Assembly: GCA_018110905.1 (NCBI GenBank)
Contig: JAGBAZ010000026.1
Coordinates: 1 to 64,000 of the forward strand
Reading direction: 5' to 3'
From: Oscillospiraceae bacterium
Lineage (GTDB): Bacteria > Bacillota > Clostridia > Oscillospirales > Ruminococcaceae
Length of the DNA: 64,000 bases
Shown: in pieces, positions 16,227 through 24,892 of the stretch
Layout of the letters: every line of letters begins with the position of its first letter
How positions within the stretch are numbered: position 1 is the stretch's first letter
The notes under the pieces: generated by a model
Told to the model about the DNA's origin: nothing
The model's input: the letters and a program-made list of their open reading frames with translations, nothing else
The model's database searches: none
Made by a program: the position numbers and the translations under genes

Positions 16227-17348
16227 TTATCCCATGGTCTGAGCCATTTCGAACCAGCCAAGACCGTATTCTTCAAGAAGGTTTCCGCCGCCGGTGCGGC
16301 TTACCACTATCCAGTTTTTATCCCATTCCGCTCTTCTGAATTCATAGGTTGACATGAGAAGGATTGGTCCTTTTTCCGCGGAATTTGTTCCCTGGGTAAG
16401 AGTCAGTTCAAGGATAAGGCTTCCTGTAAAATCGCCGTTTTCGTCATACTGCTCATAAGCGTAACCTTCATAATATTCTTTATATACGCCGTAGTCTTCA
16501 CCGTACCAGAAAGTTACGCAGGGTTCCCCATAAGCGCCGCGATAGAAATTGAAATGGAACTGTACCTCTTTGTTTTCGGGAGTTGTATAAAATCCCGCCC
16601 AATCTCCGAGAAGATCTTCAAAAACCAGGATATCATTATCCGTTGAATTTTCATAAACCGTAAAATCATAAGAATGTGCTTCCGGAGTTTCATAAACTTC
16701 AAGCCAGCCAAGCTGGGAATTGAAATAGGGGCTGAATTCAAAAACGTTTCCGTCGGAATCGACTATCACAATTTTTACGTTGGGGTTCGATCCGTCCTCG
16801 TTGCAGGTTATGATGAAAGGCTCGCCGGAATCGCTTTTATAAAGAATTTTTCCGTAGCTTCCGCCTGTGGGGGAAGATTTCCATTCGTTGACGGAAACGG
16901 AAGAATTTTTGTCCCTTGGAACAATGCAGTACATTTCGTTTCCGTTTGTTTCAACGTATCTTTCATAAGGAATTTCCTCGATAAAAGGATATTTTTCAAG
17001 ATACCCCCGCTCTTCGAAAAATTCTTCATAACCGGTTCCCATCGGGCCCTCTATGTATCCGATAAAGGCTTCGCCAAAGACACTTTCGGTATAATAAAGG
17101 GTATTTATAAGGGATTCATAGGAATCCGGATCTTCGTTATTTTCGTGAATTGGTTCGCTTATTTCCGGATTAAAAGGTCTTTTCCCGGGAGAAACAACGC
17201 CGCTTTGGGAAGATTCGGATTCGGAAGAACTTTCTGACGAATTTTCCGAAGGATTTTCCGGAAGATTGATGTTGATTTCACATCCGCAGAAAAGGAGCGA
17301 ACACAGAATTAAAATTGCGGTAACTACCGCCAGAGTTTTTTTCTTCAT
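16227..17348 (-). CDS. Secreted lipoprotein, function unknown
   Basis: A 373-residue protein with signal and lipobox (LLFCGCEININ) and a Ser/Glu-rich linker (SSESSSESESS). The body has one globular domain followed by a C-terminal domain with a calycin-like or beta-rich look (LLGDWAGFYTTPENKEVQFHF). The ATG at 17348 has GAGGTG at the right distance. It shares its linker style and C-terminal WFEMAQTMG ending with the lipoprotein at 12497 (DLDYFRGWTFEQLAQGMGY), so both may contain a related domain. Substrate or partner unknown. Confidence 0.75.
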   Translation of the reverse strand: MKKKTLAVVTAILILCSLLFCGCEININLPENPSENSSESSSESESSQSGVVSPGKRPFNPEISEPIHENNEDPDSYESLINTLYYTESVFGEAFIGYIEGPMGTGYEEFFEERGYLEKYPFIEEIPYERYVETNGNEMYCIVPRDKNSSVSVNEWKSSPTGGSYGKILYKSDSGEPFIITCNEDGSNPNVKIVIVDSDGNVFEFSPYFNSQLGWLEVYETPEAHSYDFTVYENSTDNDILVFEDLLGDWAGFYTTPENKEVQFHFNFYRGAYGEPCVTFWYGEDYGVYKEYYEGYAYEQYDENGDFTGSLILELTLTQGTNSAEKGPILLMSTYEFRRAEWDKNWIVVSRTGGGNLLEEYGLGWFEMAQTMG

Positions 17349-17378
17349 TGGTTTCACCTCAATCTATTTTGATTTTAT

Positions 17379-17765
17379 TCAATCATCTTTTCGGCTTACG
17401 GAAAGATTTTCGTCAACAACAAGAACAAAAGAAAAACTTTCCGGTGGGCAGGTCGGGAAAAATTCCGTTTCGGTAACTGTAACTTCTCCGGGGGTTATTC
17501 CGACAAAGAATATATCCGCGCCATTATCCTTCATTCCGCCTTCATATTCCGGAACGGGAATTGGATAGCTGTAAACTTCAACAACCCCTTCCGGTTCGGT
17601 TTCGATTTTATAGCTTCCGCCGGCCATAACTCCGCCGCGTCTTTGATAATATGCCTTTTCGGTGTCGAAAGGATAATCCGGTTTTTTATCCGTTTTGCAG
17701 CCGAAAAACATTGATAAAATTCCAAGCATAGCCAAAACCACCGCCAATCCTTTTATTTTTTTCAT
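17379..17765 (-). CDS. Small lipoprotein, function unknown
   Basis: A 128-residue protein with signal and lipobox (LSMFFGCKTDK). The mature ~105 residues look like one beta-rich domain (VVEVYSYPIPVPEYEGGM... GITPGEVTVTETEFF), as in protease-inhibitor-like or Ig-like exported domains. The ATG has a GGAGCG site. Follows the metallophosphatase gene by 1 bp. Confidence 0.7.
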   Translation of the reverse strand: MKKIKGLAVVLAMLGILSMFFGCKTDKKPDYPFDTEKAYYQRRGGVMAGGSYKIETEPEGVVEVYSYPIPVPEYEGGMKDNGADIFFVGITPGEVTVTETEFFPTCPPESFSFVLVVDENLSVSRKDD

Positions 17766-17766
17766 A

Positions 17767-19251
17767 TCAAACGCTCCTTTTTGCAGCCGCCTGTTTTATC
17801 ACAAGGCGGTTTTCCTGCGGAACTTTAACAAGTTCTTTGCGGCTGAAATATTCTTCAAGAACGTCGGCGCTTTTTGTTGCAACAATTTTCGGTGCTTTGT
17901 TTTTGGAAACTTCCTCTTCGGAAACGCCAAGGAATTCCTTAAGGTTTTTGAAATGGAAGGAACTTATTCCGACATTATAAATTCTTTCTTCTTCAATATC
18001 CTTTCCGTCGAGGGAAAGTTCGAGAAGCTCCTGAGCATCATAATCAAAAACAATATGGAATCCGCTTGAAAACTGATAAAATTCGGTAACTCCAAGCAGT
18101 GCTCCTGTTCTGAGAACATGTTTTATTATTTTTCTGAGCTGTGTTCCGGTTACGGAAATTCTGAAAACCTCGTCATTATAAGGGAAAATCTGGGTAAGGT
18201 CTTCCAGCATAACGATTGGTCCAAGTTCTTCGCCGCGGATGCTTCCGGAACCGACCATCATAATATCAAGTCCGAGAGATTCCTTGAACGCATCGGCAAA
18301 AAGCTTTCCGAGGGCGGTTTCCTGGTGGCGGCAGGGATGGGTATATTTATCCGCAAAGCGGGTTATGATGCGCTTATATTTTTTATCCGTTTCGGTTTTA
18401 TATTTTTCGATAACTTCTTCCAAGGCATAATCCCTCGGGCAATAGTCATCGTCAATGGGGATAAGGCGCCAGGTATAACGGTCTATGCAGTTGCGGTCGG
18501 TGTCAACAATGATATCGAATCTTCCTATCTGGTTTGTTCCGCATGCTGCCTGGACTATCGGGATTCCGTTCACAACTTCAGGTTTTTCAAGAAGGGTATG
18601 GCTGTGGCCGCCGATGATGATATCTACGCCCCATCTGGGATCAAGTTTTTTTGCAAGGTCAATATCTGCTTCAAAACCGATATGGGTAAGAAGAACGGTA
18701 AAGTCGATATCCTCGGTCCTGTATGCGTTGCAAATTCTTCCTATTTCAAGCGCCGCTTCGTGAACATCGACAAAAGAGCCAATTATTTTATCCTGCTTTG
18801 TGGAATGAAGAACATTTTCCGTAAGGATTCCGATAAAAAGAATTTTCATTCCGCCGATTTCCTTGATAAGATGGGATTTAAAAAGGCGCACTCCGTTTGT
18901 TGTGATATAAAGGTTTGCGTTGATTATGGGAAACTGGGCGCATTTTTCGACAAAAAGCAAGTGTGCAAGGCCATAGTCAACTTCGTGGTTTCCGAGGGTC
19001 ACAACGTCCGGCGCAAGCATATTCATAATTTCAATGGTGGAAATTCCTTTATACTCGCTGTCGATTACGCTTCCGCGGAACATATCTCCGGAAATGGTAT
19101 AAAGCACATTTTCTTCCTCGTGACGAACTTTGTTTATGTAACCGGAAAGCATTGAAATTCCACCGAGCAGTTCCTTATCAACCTCTTTTGCCATAAAATC
19201 GCCGTGGAGGTCGTTCGAATGAAGAATCGTAAGTTTTTTAAGGTTTGCCAT
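17767..19251 (-). CDS. 5'-nucleotidase/2',3'-cyclic phosphodiesterase family metallophosphatase
   Basis: A 494-residue UshA-type protein. The N-terminal calcineurin-like domain has all metal motifs: SNDLHGD, SGDMFRG, LGNHEVDYG, LTHIG and GGHSHT. The C-terminal 5'-nucleotidase domain has GSGSIRGEELG and DLTQIFPYNDEV. There is no signal peptide or anchor, so unlike most relatives it should act in the cytoplasm or in an unusual location. Probable reaction: hydrolysis of nucleotides or cyclic nucleotides. Located 18 bp after the single-TM protein gene. Confidence 0.9.
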   Translation of the reverse strand: MANLKKLTILHSNDLHGDFMAKEVDKELLGGISMLSGYINKVRHEEENVLYTISGDMFRGSVIDSEYKGISTIEIMNMLAPDVVTLGNHEVDYGLAHLLFVEKCAQFPIINANLYITTNGVRLFKSHLIKEIGGMKILFIGILTENVLHSTKQDKIIGSFVDVHEAALEIGRICNAYRTEDIDFTVLLTHIGFEADIDLAKKLDPRWGVDIIIGGHSHTLLEKPEVVNGIPIVQAACGTNQIGRFDIIVDTDRNCIDRYTWRLIPIDDDYCPRDYALEEVIEKYKTETDKKYKRIITRFADKYTHPCRHQETALGKLFADAFKESLGLDIMMVGSGSIRGEELGPIVMLEDLTQIFPYNDEVFRISVTGTQLRKIIKHVLRTGALLGVTEFYQFSSGFHIVFDYDAQELLELSLDGKDIEEERIYNVGISSFHFKNLKEFLGVSEEEVSKNKAPKIVATKSADVLEEYFSRKELVKVPQENRLVIKQAAAKRSV

Positions 19252-19269
19252 TTTTCACGCCTCCAAAAA

Positions 19270-19749
19270 TCAGTTTTTATCATCAAGCAACTCATTAAGT
19301 TCTTTTTTAAATTCGCTGTATCCTTTCGGAAAATTTGCGGAGCCTTCCGCATATATTTTTTCACTGTCATTGATAACCGCTTCAAGCCGGAACATATCGC
19401 CGTCGGAAACGTTTTTTGGATGTTCACCCTTAAAACCGTTCCATCCGGAAAAACCGCAGGAATTCAGAATTTCAATAATTTTTTCAGTTTTAACAACAGT
19501 GCTTTTTTCAAGACGGCGCTCATCTTTTCCGTTTGCATAGAAAATTTGGTAAAGTAAAATTTCCGTTTCACCGCCGCGGCAAATAATTTCATATTCCTGC
19601 GTCACACGCATTCCGCTTATTCTTAAATTAATCGTTTCAAAAGAACGGGTCTCTTCAGTAGCTTTGCTTCCGGAAAATTTTTTTATTAAAATAAAAACCA
19701 CCCCTATTATCGCAATCACAAGCAGGAGTATCAGAAAAAATTTTTTCAT
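19270..19749 (-). CDS. Single-TM protein, function unknown
   Basis: A 159-residue protein with one N-terminal membrane anchor (FFLILLLVIAIIGVVFILI). A small outside domain follows (INLRISGMRVTQEYEIICRGGE... CGFSGWNGFKG) with no recognised motif. The ATG follows GGAGATTACCAC. It is the first gene of the minus-strand group that runs to 14032. Confidence 0.7.
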   Translation of the reverse strand: MKKFFLILLLVIAIIGVVFILIKKFSGSKATEETRSFETINLRISGMRVTQEYEIICRGGETEILLYQIFYANGKDERRLEKSTVVKTEKIIEILNSCGFSGWNGFKGEHPKNVSDGDMFRLEAVINDSEKIYAEGSANFPKGYSEFKKELNELLDDKN

Positions 19750-19805
19750 GTGGTAATCTCCTTTTCCGTTTTCTTAATATAAATATATATCATCTTATAA
19801 AAGTA

Positions 19806-19840
19806 ATCCCCACACAGAAAAGGCTTTCCTGTGTGGGGAT
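19806..19840 (-). terminator. Terminator after the DUF5050-like lipoprotein gene
   Basis: CCCCACACAG and CTGTGTGGGG with an ~11-nt loop and an ATTTTTC tail on the plus strand; weaker T content on the minus strand. It separates the 19916-21262 gene from the next gene. Confidence 0.65.
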
Positions 19841-19915
19841 TTTTCTGAAAGGGTTGGAAAACGGGTGGGAACTTCACTCAAAAACAAAATTTTGCGGTTT
19901 TATTAAGCTTATGTT

Positions 19916-21262
19916 TTAAGCAAACGAGTTTCCTCCGAATTTTTCCTTGCTCATAAGACCTTTTCTGCTGATAAGTCCATCGCTGTCAAATTCATGATAA
20001 ACCGTATATCCTTCGGAAACGCACGCATATATTTCTTCGGTAACATCACTGTCATCCGTGAGTTTCTGCCAGTTTTCTTTTTCAATGCTGATTCCGTTGG
20101 TGGTATAAATAAATTTATCGTCAATCATAAAGCTGGATTCACGCAAAGGCAAATCGCTTCCTTCAAAAAGGAAGGTTTCCGGGTCGCTCATATCTATCCT
20201 GCAGAGGAAATATTGATCTTCGACCATATCGGCATAATAAAGATAATGACCGTCCAAAATCGGATTATAGGAAGGAACATAGGTGATATTGAGTTCCGTT
20301 TTGTGGGTGATATTATAAAGATGGAGCGATTCATCATCTGCATCGTCCTGGAAAATCATCCAGTCGGAACAGATGAAATAGGGATAATAGATTTCCTTAT
20401 CCACAACGGTGATAAAATTTCCTCCATTCATATCGGTGGATACGAAGTTATAATTTTCATCCGCAAAATAAAGTCTTCCTTCGTGGATCTGAAGATAATC
20501 GCAGGCTCCTTCATAAAGAACCTTTGCACCGGAACCATCGGTATTTATGCAGCAAACCGCTTCAAAATCTCTTATGTAATAAAGGGTATCTCCTTCCTTA
20601 CAAAGATAGTTCGCGCAGCCGTTTCCGTCAAGAATTGCGGTTTCATCAAATTCCGGGAAGTCACCTTTCATATGAAAAGACATTGCACCAAGACTTCCGT
20701 AACTTGATTCGCTGTGGGTCAACCCATAAAGCACGTCATCTTCAATAAGATAATATCCATAAGACATAAAGTTGCTCATTGCAGAAGTCTGGTTTGCGTC
20801 AAAATCCGGTGCGTAGGTCACCCATGGGTTATTTGCAAGGGAATCCGGAATTTTGTCCTGGTGTTTGAGCGTAAAGGAGCCGTCTTTCATTGTGAGCACA
20901 AGGGTATCTCCATCAAGAGCGCCTTTTACGATTTCTCCGCCAAAATCCATTTCCGGTGCTTCCGGAGTTCCTTTATACGTACCTTTGACATAATCTTCAA
21001 ACAAAACAGCGTTGAACGTACCGTCCGTTCCGAAAGCAAGCGCCATTATTGAATCCGCCGGTCCAAAAATTCCCGTCATATCTTCTCCGGAAAATTCGGT
21101 GCCTTCCATTTCAAGTTTTTCAACCACCCAATAGCCGTCGGCGACACCCGTTTTTTCCGCAGGGCTATCTGAAGGTTTTTTCGGGTTTTCATCACCGCCG
21201 CATCCGGCAAAAAGACAAATAATAAGTGACAAAGTAAGCAGCAAAGCAACAATTTTTCTCAT
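19916..21262 (-). CDS. Lipoprotein with DUF5050-like beta-propeller domain
   Basis: A 448-residue protein. The signal and lipobox are LIICLFAGCGGDEN. Residues ~30-140 form a small lipocalin-like domain (DGYWVVEKLEMEGTEFSGEDM... KGALDGDTLVLTMKDGSFTL). The remainder has repeated beta-strand units (DTLYYIRDFEAVCCINTDGS, HEGRLYFADENYNFVSTDMN, DGHYLYYADMVEDQYFLCRID) typical of DUF5050 propellers. Probably a surface binding protein. The ATG at 21262 with AAAGGAGA is chosen over an upstream codon. Confidence 0.82.
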   Translation of the reverse strand: MRKIVALLLTLSLIICLFAGCGGDENPKKPSDSPAEKTGVADGYWVVEKLEMEGTEFSGEDMTGIFGPADSIMALAFGTDGTFNAVLFEDYVKGTYKGTPEAPEMDFGGEIVKGALDGDTLVLTMKDGSFTLKHQDKIPDSLANNPWVTYAPDFDANQTSAMSNFMSYGYYLIEDDVLYGLTHSESSYGSLGAMSFHMKGDFPEFDETAILDGNGCANYLCKEGDTLYYIRDFEAVCCINTDGSGAKVLYEGACDYLQIHEGRLYFADENYNFVSTDMNGGNFITVVDKEIYYPYFICSDWMIFQDDADDESLHLYNITHKTELNITYVPSYNPILDGHYLYYADMVEDQYFLCRIDMSDPETFLFEGSDLPLRESSFMIDDKFIYTTNGISIEKENWQKLTDDSDVTEEIYACVSEGYTVYHEFDSDGLISRKGLMSKEKFGGNSFA

Positions 21263-21442
21263 TTCTGGTTCTCCTTTCACAACTTTTTATAATATAGTTC
21301 AGCCTTATTAAAAAAGGCTGAATATTCTTTTGCAAGTATATATTAATATATTATTCTAAAAATAGCGCCACACTTCTTTTTTAAAAGTACGGGAAAACAA
21401 AGCTTTTTTTCAAAAAAGTGTGGGAAAAAGTGTGGTTTCAGA

Positions 21443-21534
21443 TATAAAAAAAACCGCTCAACAATTTGCATTGTTAAGCGGTTTTTTCGTGGTGAGCCAT
21501 CGGGGATTCGAACCCCGGGCACCTTGATTAAAAG
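21443..21534 (-). repeat. tRNA-Lys 3'-half plus terminator element, copy 3
   Basis: 92 bp identical to copy 1 except for one base. It carries the complete tRNA-Lys 3' half on the minus strand (21534-21490) and the terminator (21444-21488). The bordering sequence on the 5' side of the tRNA remnant (21535-21590: AAGAACATTTGTTCGTGCGG and a GCATGCTCATGCGG hairpin-like stretch) is absent from copy 1 but recurs at copy 4. No full tRNA is formed. The interval 21281-21700 has no other gene. Confidence 0.87.
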
Positions 21535-21544
21535 TCTGTCAAAA

Positions 21545-21557
21545 GAACATTTGTTCG
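21545..21557 (-). promoter_or_regulatory. LexA (DinR)-box-like palindrome beside repeat copy 3
   Basis: On the minus strand CGAACAAATGTTCT fits the Firmicutes DinR box (CGAAC-RNRY-GTTCG) at all but the final position, followed by TTTTGACA. The same layout (box directly ahead of TTGAC) occurs at the real umuC promoter. Here it leads into the tRNA-Lys remnant instead of a gene. A decayed version is at 24774-24785. Confidence 0.5.
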
Positions 21558-21626
21558 TGCGGCTTATTTGCATGCTCATGCGGTTTTCTTTCTTTTAATG
21601 TGTTCTCTTTCTCAAAGTGGATATAC

Positions 21627-21664
21627 AAAAACAGCATCCGCCGCGGTAGGCAGATGCTGTTTTT
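21627..21664. terminator. Terminator of the SDR/transporter operon
   Basis: AAAAACAGCATC / GATGCTGTTTTT with a 14-nt loop; T-rich on both strands. Lies 37 bp after the transporter stop. Confidence 0.85.
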
Positions 21665-21700
21665 GCATTTGTGGATTATAGAAAAGAGTTGGGGTATTTA

Positions 21701-22969
21701 TTACTGTTTGATTTCTGCGGTTTCTCTCGGGAGTTTTTTGCTTGCGGACATTGCAAGAATGCCGGTAACGCCGGTGATAACGCTGCACGCAAGACCCGCA
21801 AGAAGCATGATGGTATAGCTTTGGGTTGCGTCAAAGAGGAATCCCCAAAGGGAATAGGATACCATTCCTACCCAGGGGCTGATGCTTGCGCCGAGAGGGA
21901 AGATTTTGTCGTATTCACGCTCACCATACATTGCGCCGACCATTGCGGGCATCTGAACGGAGTTGAGCTGATAAAAGATACCATAAAGTGCGGAACCTGC
22001 GAGAAGCATGAATGCGCTTCCGCCGCCAATCATCATAAGTATAAAGCCGAAAGTACCGATTCCGCCTGCAACAAGGGAACCGATCTGTGCACCGAATTTA
22101 TCGTTTGCCCAGCCGATGATGAATCCACCTACGATTGCGCCGAGGTTGCCGACAGAAGCAATGATTGCGGAAATACCGCTTTCCGGAGCAACGGAAGTTG
22201 CAAATGCGGGAAGATAGGTCATGATTGCGCCCGGAAGAGTGAACGCAACAACCATGATTGCATACCATACAAAGGACATGCTCTTTGCAGCAACGGATTT
22301 GCTTACTCCTTCAACAATTTTTGTACCGGTTGCTTCTGCAACTTCGCCTTCACCATAAGGAAGAAGGCCTTTGTCTGCCGGAAAGTCGCGGATGATGAAA
22401 AGTGCAACCGGAAGACAGGTAACGATTACGAGAAGACCAAGAATTACATATGCGGAACGCCATGCTTCGGAAAAACCGAGCATAGGCTCTGCGTTTACGA
22501 AGAAAGAGATTACCGGATTGAAGATGATTCCGCCGATTCCGAGACCACTCATAGCAACTGCCATTGCAGTACCCTGGTTCTTTTTAAACCAACGCGGAAG
22601 AAGAACGCCTGCAATAAGATAGGTAAGGAAAACGCATCCGGTACCGACAAGAACGCCGCCTGCATAGAGGAAAACAACATTCTGTGCAAATCCCATAAGA
22701 ACGAATCCAAGTCCGGATACAACGGTTGCGACAGCATTTATCATTCTGTAGCTGAATTTTGCAAGGATTTTGGGAGCAACCATAACACCGATTGCCATGG
22801 TGAAACTCTGGATGGTGAGGTACATGGAAAAATCGCCCTGGCCGATTCCGAGAGCGGTACTTACCGGAACTATGAAAATTCCGCTTGCGCCGAAGAAAAT
22901 TCCGCCGCAGACCAGAAGGTCAATGAAAACTGCGGCTATGATCATATAGCCATAGTGAAGTTTTTTCAT
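21701..22969 (-). CDS. OFA-family MFS transporter
   Basis: A 422-residue protein with 12 predicted membrane helices. The N-terminal half starts YGYMIIAAVFIDLLVCGGIFFGASGIF, and the loop LIAGVLLPRWFKKNQGTAMAVAMSGLGIGG is characteristic of the oxalate/formate antiporter (OFA) family. These transporters move small organic anions across the membrane; oxalate is only one possibility. It follows the SDR gene by 26 bp in the same operon, downstream of a TetR regulator. Confidence 0.88.
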   Translation of the reverse strand: MKKLHYGYMIIAAVFIDLLVCGGIFFGASGIFIVPVSTALGIGQGDFSMYLTIQSFTMAIGVMVAPKILAKFSYRMINAVATVVSGLGFVLMGFAQNVVFLYAGGVLVGTGCVFLTYLIAGVLLPRWFKKNQGTAMAVAMSGLGIGGIIFNPVISFFVNAEPMLGFSEAWRSAYVILGLLVIVTCLPVALFIIRDFPADKGLLPYGEGEVAEATGTKIVEGVSKSVAAKSMSFVWYAIMVVAFTLPGAIMTYLPAFATSVAPESGISAIIASVGNLGAIVGGFIIGWANDKFGAQIGSLVAGGIGTFGFILMMIGGGSAFMLLAGSALYGIFYQLNSVQMPAMVGAMYGEREYDKIFPLGASISPWVGMVSYSLWGFLFDATQSYTIMLLAGLACSVITGVTGILAMSASKKLPRETAEIKQ

Positions 22970-22995
22970 ACTATATCAACATTCCTTTTATTCAA

Positions 22996-23817
22996 TTATT
23001 TGGTGAGATCGCGGGGATCGGGATTTTCCCAATCGATATCGTTGATTTTGCCTGCGGTCATACCTGCGTCAACATGCATTACTGCGCCGGTGATGTAACG
23101 TGCCATATCGGTGCAGAGATAAAGTGCCATATATGCCATTTCTTCGGGCATTGCAAAACGTCCGTTGGGGCTGTTTTTCTGGGTAATTTCGAACTGTTCT
23201 CTCGGAATGGTATCAAAAATTTCGGTAAGGGTTGCGCCGGGAGCAACTGCATTAACGGTGATATCGTGTTTTGCATAGTCAAGACCGGCAACATGGGTAA
23301 GCTGGCTGATAGCAGCTTTGATGGAAGCATAGATTGCAAAGTTTTCGGTACCGATTTTTGCTTCTGCGGAAGAAACGTTGATGATGGAGCAATCTTTGGA
23401 ATTGGTTGCGAGCATTGCGTTGATTGCGTGTTTCATGCCGTGGAAAGTTCCTATATAGTCAACGCTGAGAAGGCGTTCAACGGTTTTGGTATCATTTTCA
23501 TGAACAGGATGAAGAGGGGTGGAAAGTGCGGCATTGTTTACCATAACGTTGAGTTTGCCGTATTTGTCGGTAACGGTTTTGATGGTGCTGATTACGTTTT
23601 CTTCGTCAGCAACATTGGTGTGGATATACATTGCTTCGCCGCCGTTTTCGGTGATCTCTGCAACAACTTTTGCACCAAGTTCATCCTGAATATCAGCAAT
23701 AACAACTTTCATTCCGTTTGCAGCAAAAACTTTTGCCATTGCGCGGCCGATTCCGCTTGCTGCACCGGTAATGATAACAACTTTTCCTTCAACACTTTTG
23801 AAATCACAGGGTTTCAT
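22996..23817 (-). CDS. Short-chain dehydrogenase/reductase
   Basis: A 273-residue classical SDR. NAD(P)-binding TGAASGIG, structural NNAA, catalytic Ser (INVSSAEA) and YASIK (Tyr-x-x-x-Lys) are all present. The Asp after strand 2 (VVIADIQDE) favours NAD. The substrate is unknown; the pairing with an OFA transporter and TetR suggests import and oxidoreduction of one compound. The ATG at 23817 follows AAAGGAGATTT. It has its own promoter (23854-23882). Confidence 0.9.
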   Translation of the reverse strand: MKPCDFKSVEGKVVIITGAASGIGRAMAKVFAANGMKVVIADIQDELGAKVVAEITENGGEAMYIHTNVADEENVISTIKTVTDKYGKLNVMVNNAALSTPLHPVHENDTKTVERLLSVDYIGTFHGMKHAINAMLATNSKDCSIINVSSAEAKIGTENFAIYASIKAAISQLTHVAGLDYAKHDITVNAVAPGATLTEIFDTIPREQFEITQKNSPNGRFAMPEEMAYMALYLCTDMARYITGAVMHVDAGMTAGKINDIDWENPDPRDLTK

Positions 23818-23853
23818 AATAAATCTCCTTTTTCTTGTTAAAAATTTATCTAA

Positions 23854-23882
23854 AATATACCCTGCGCGACATTTTTTATCAA
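23854..23882 (-). promoter_or_regulatory. Promoter of the SDR/transporter operon
   Basis: TTGATA (23877-23882), a 17-bp spacer and TATATT (23854-23859) on the minus strand, about 35 bp ahead of the ribosome site. Confidence 0.75.
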
Positions 23883-23891
23883 TTAACAGTA

Positions 23892-23914
23892 TTAAAATCC
23901 GTTGCGAATTTTAA
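23892..23914. promoter_or_regulatory. Candidate TetR operator
   Basis: An imperfect 23-bp palindrome with half-sites TTAAAATnCG and CGnATTTTAA. It lies 10 bp upstream of the -35 of the SDR promoter, next to the tetR-type gene. Position just upstream of the promoter could also fit an activator. Confidence 0.45.
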
Positions 23915-23959
23915 CGTTTTTCAATTTTTGTTTAAATAAAACATTGTTTTTTTATAAAC

Positions 23960-23986
23960 AAAAAGCCGTCTTTAGACGGCTTTTTT
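23960..23986 (-). terminator. Terminator of the TetR-family gene
   Basis: AAAAAGCCGTC / GACGGCTTTTTT with a TTTA loop, overlapping the regulator's stop codon by one base. Confidence 0.85.
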
Positions 23987-24552
23987 CATTTCATATTACT
24001 GTATGCTTTTTTAAGAATTTCCGGCATATCCTTATATAACCTTCTTGCAAAGGTTTCCACGGACATTTTTTCTCTGTCCATAATCCATTCTTTGGTATGC
24101 ATAATTCCAAGATACGAATAGCTCCTCAAATCATAAAGCAGTTCTTCATCAAGTTCATCTGCACCAAGATATTCTTTAAGAATTTTTTCTTCCATTTCAA
24201 GATACATTTTGACTTCATAATCAGCAAGGTTGTTCTGGTTATGATCATCGTAAACGTTTTTATAGAATTTTTTGTGCTTTTCGATTCTTTTTAAAACCGC
24301 GCACATCATTTCTTCACTATTAAGAATATCTGCAGTCTTTGCCTCCGCACGAAATTCCTGCATATATATCCACGCAATAAGGTCGTATTTATCTTTAAAA
24401 TGATAATAAAAGCTAAGTCGGTTAAGTTCCGCCTTTTCACAGATATCGGTTATCTTTATTCTTGAAACGGGCATTGTTTCCGCAAGTTCCATAATAGCAT
24501 TCGCAAGAAGTTTTTTCGTCCTTGGGGATTTATCATATTCCGCTTTTGGCAT
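23986..24552 (-). CDS. TetR/AcrR-family regulator
   Basis: A 188-residue protein. The N-terminal helix-turn-helix (SRIKITDICEKAELNRLSFYYHFKDKYDLIAWIY) is of the TetR type. The C-terminal part (EEMMCAVLKRIEKHKKFYKNVYDDHNQNN) matches the TetR_C_8 dimerisation type found in DhaS-like regulators. It probably regulates the SDR/transporter operon downstream; a palindrome at 23892-23914 is a candidate site. It has its own strong promoter. Confidence 0.88.
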   Translation of the reverse strand: MPKAEYDKSPRTKKLLANAIMELAETMPVSRIKITDICEKAELNRLSFYYHFKDKYDLIAWIYMQEFRAEAKTADILNSEEMMCAVLKRIEKHKKFYKNVYDDHNQNNLADYEVKMYLEMEEKILKEYLGADELDEELLYDLRSYSYLGIMHTKEWIMDREKMSVETFARRLYKDMPEILKKAYSNMK

Positions 24553-24575
24553 TTTACCGCCGCCTTTCCGGCTGT

Positions 24576-24604
24576 ATTTTAACCTAAAAAGTAATTTAAG
24601 TCAA
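24576..24604 (-). promoter_or_regulatory. Promoter of the TetR-family gene
   Basis: TTGACT (24599-24604), a 17-bp spacer and TAAAAT (24576-24581) on the minus strand. Confidence 0.82.
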
Positions 24605-24678
24605 CATCTTATATTTTTCAAAATATGAAAACGATTTTATCATAGACTTTCTTAAATCTTTCATAAGCTTAATTCAAG

Positions 24679-24762
24679 TATAAAAAAATCGCTCCACAAC
24701 ATTCGTTGCGAAGCGTTCTTCGTGGCAAGCCATTGGGGATTCACCAATTGACACATTAATAA
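24679..24762 (-). repeat. tRNA-Lys 3'-half plus terminator element, copy 4 (most decayed)
   Basis: The terminator-like stem (CGCTCCACAAC ... GTTGCGAAGCG) with changed but still pairing bases is followed by TGGCAAGCCATTGGGGATTC, matching TGGTGAGCCATCGGGGATTC of copies 1 and 3. The T-arm and anticodon part are mostly lost. Beyond it, 24763-24815 still matches the flank of copy 3 (GAACATTTGTTA, GTGCTCATGCGGTTTT). The interval 24553-24892 holds this repeat and the TetR-gene promoter, no gene. Confidence 0.7.
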
Positions 24763-24892
24763 GTCCGCCGAAAGAACATTTGTTAGCGGCACTATGGCGT
24801 GCTCATGCGGTTTTTCAGATTTTATACTATAAAAACTATCTTAAAATTGTATTCCAATTTACTCTTTTTAAACTCACCTGAATTGTATCTAG

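Noticed and set aside
21671..23098. A 475-codon open frame on the plus strand
   Set aside because: Antisense to the transporter gene; composition is unlike a protein.
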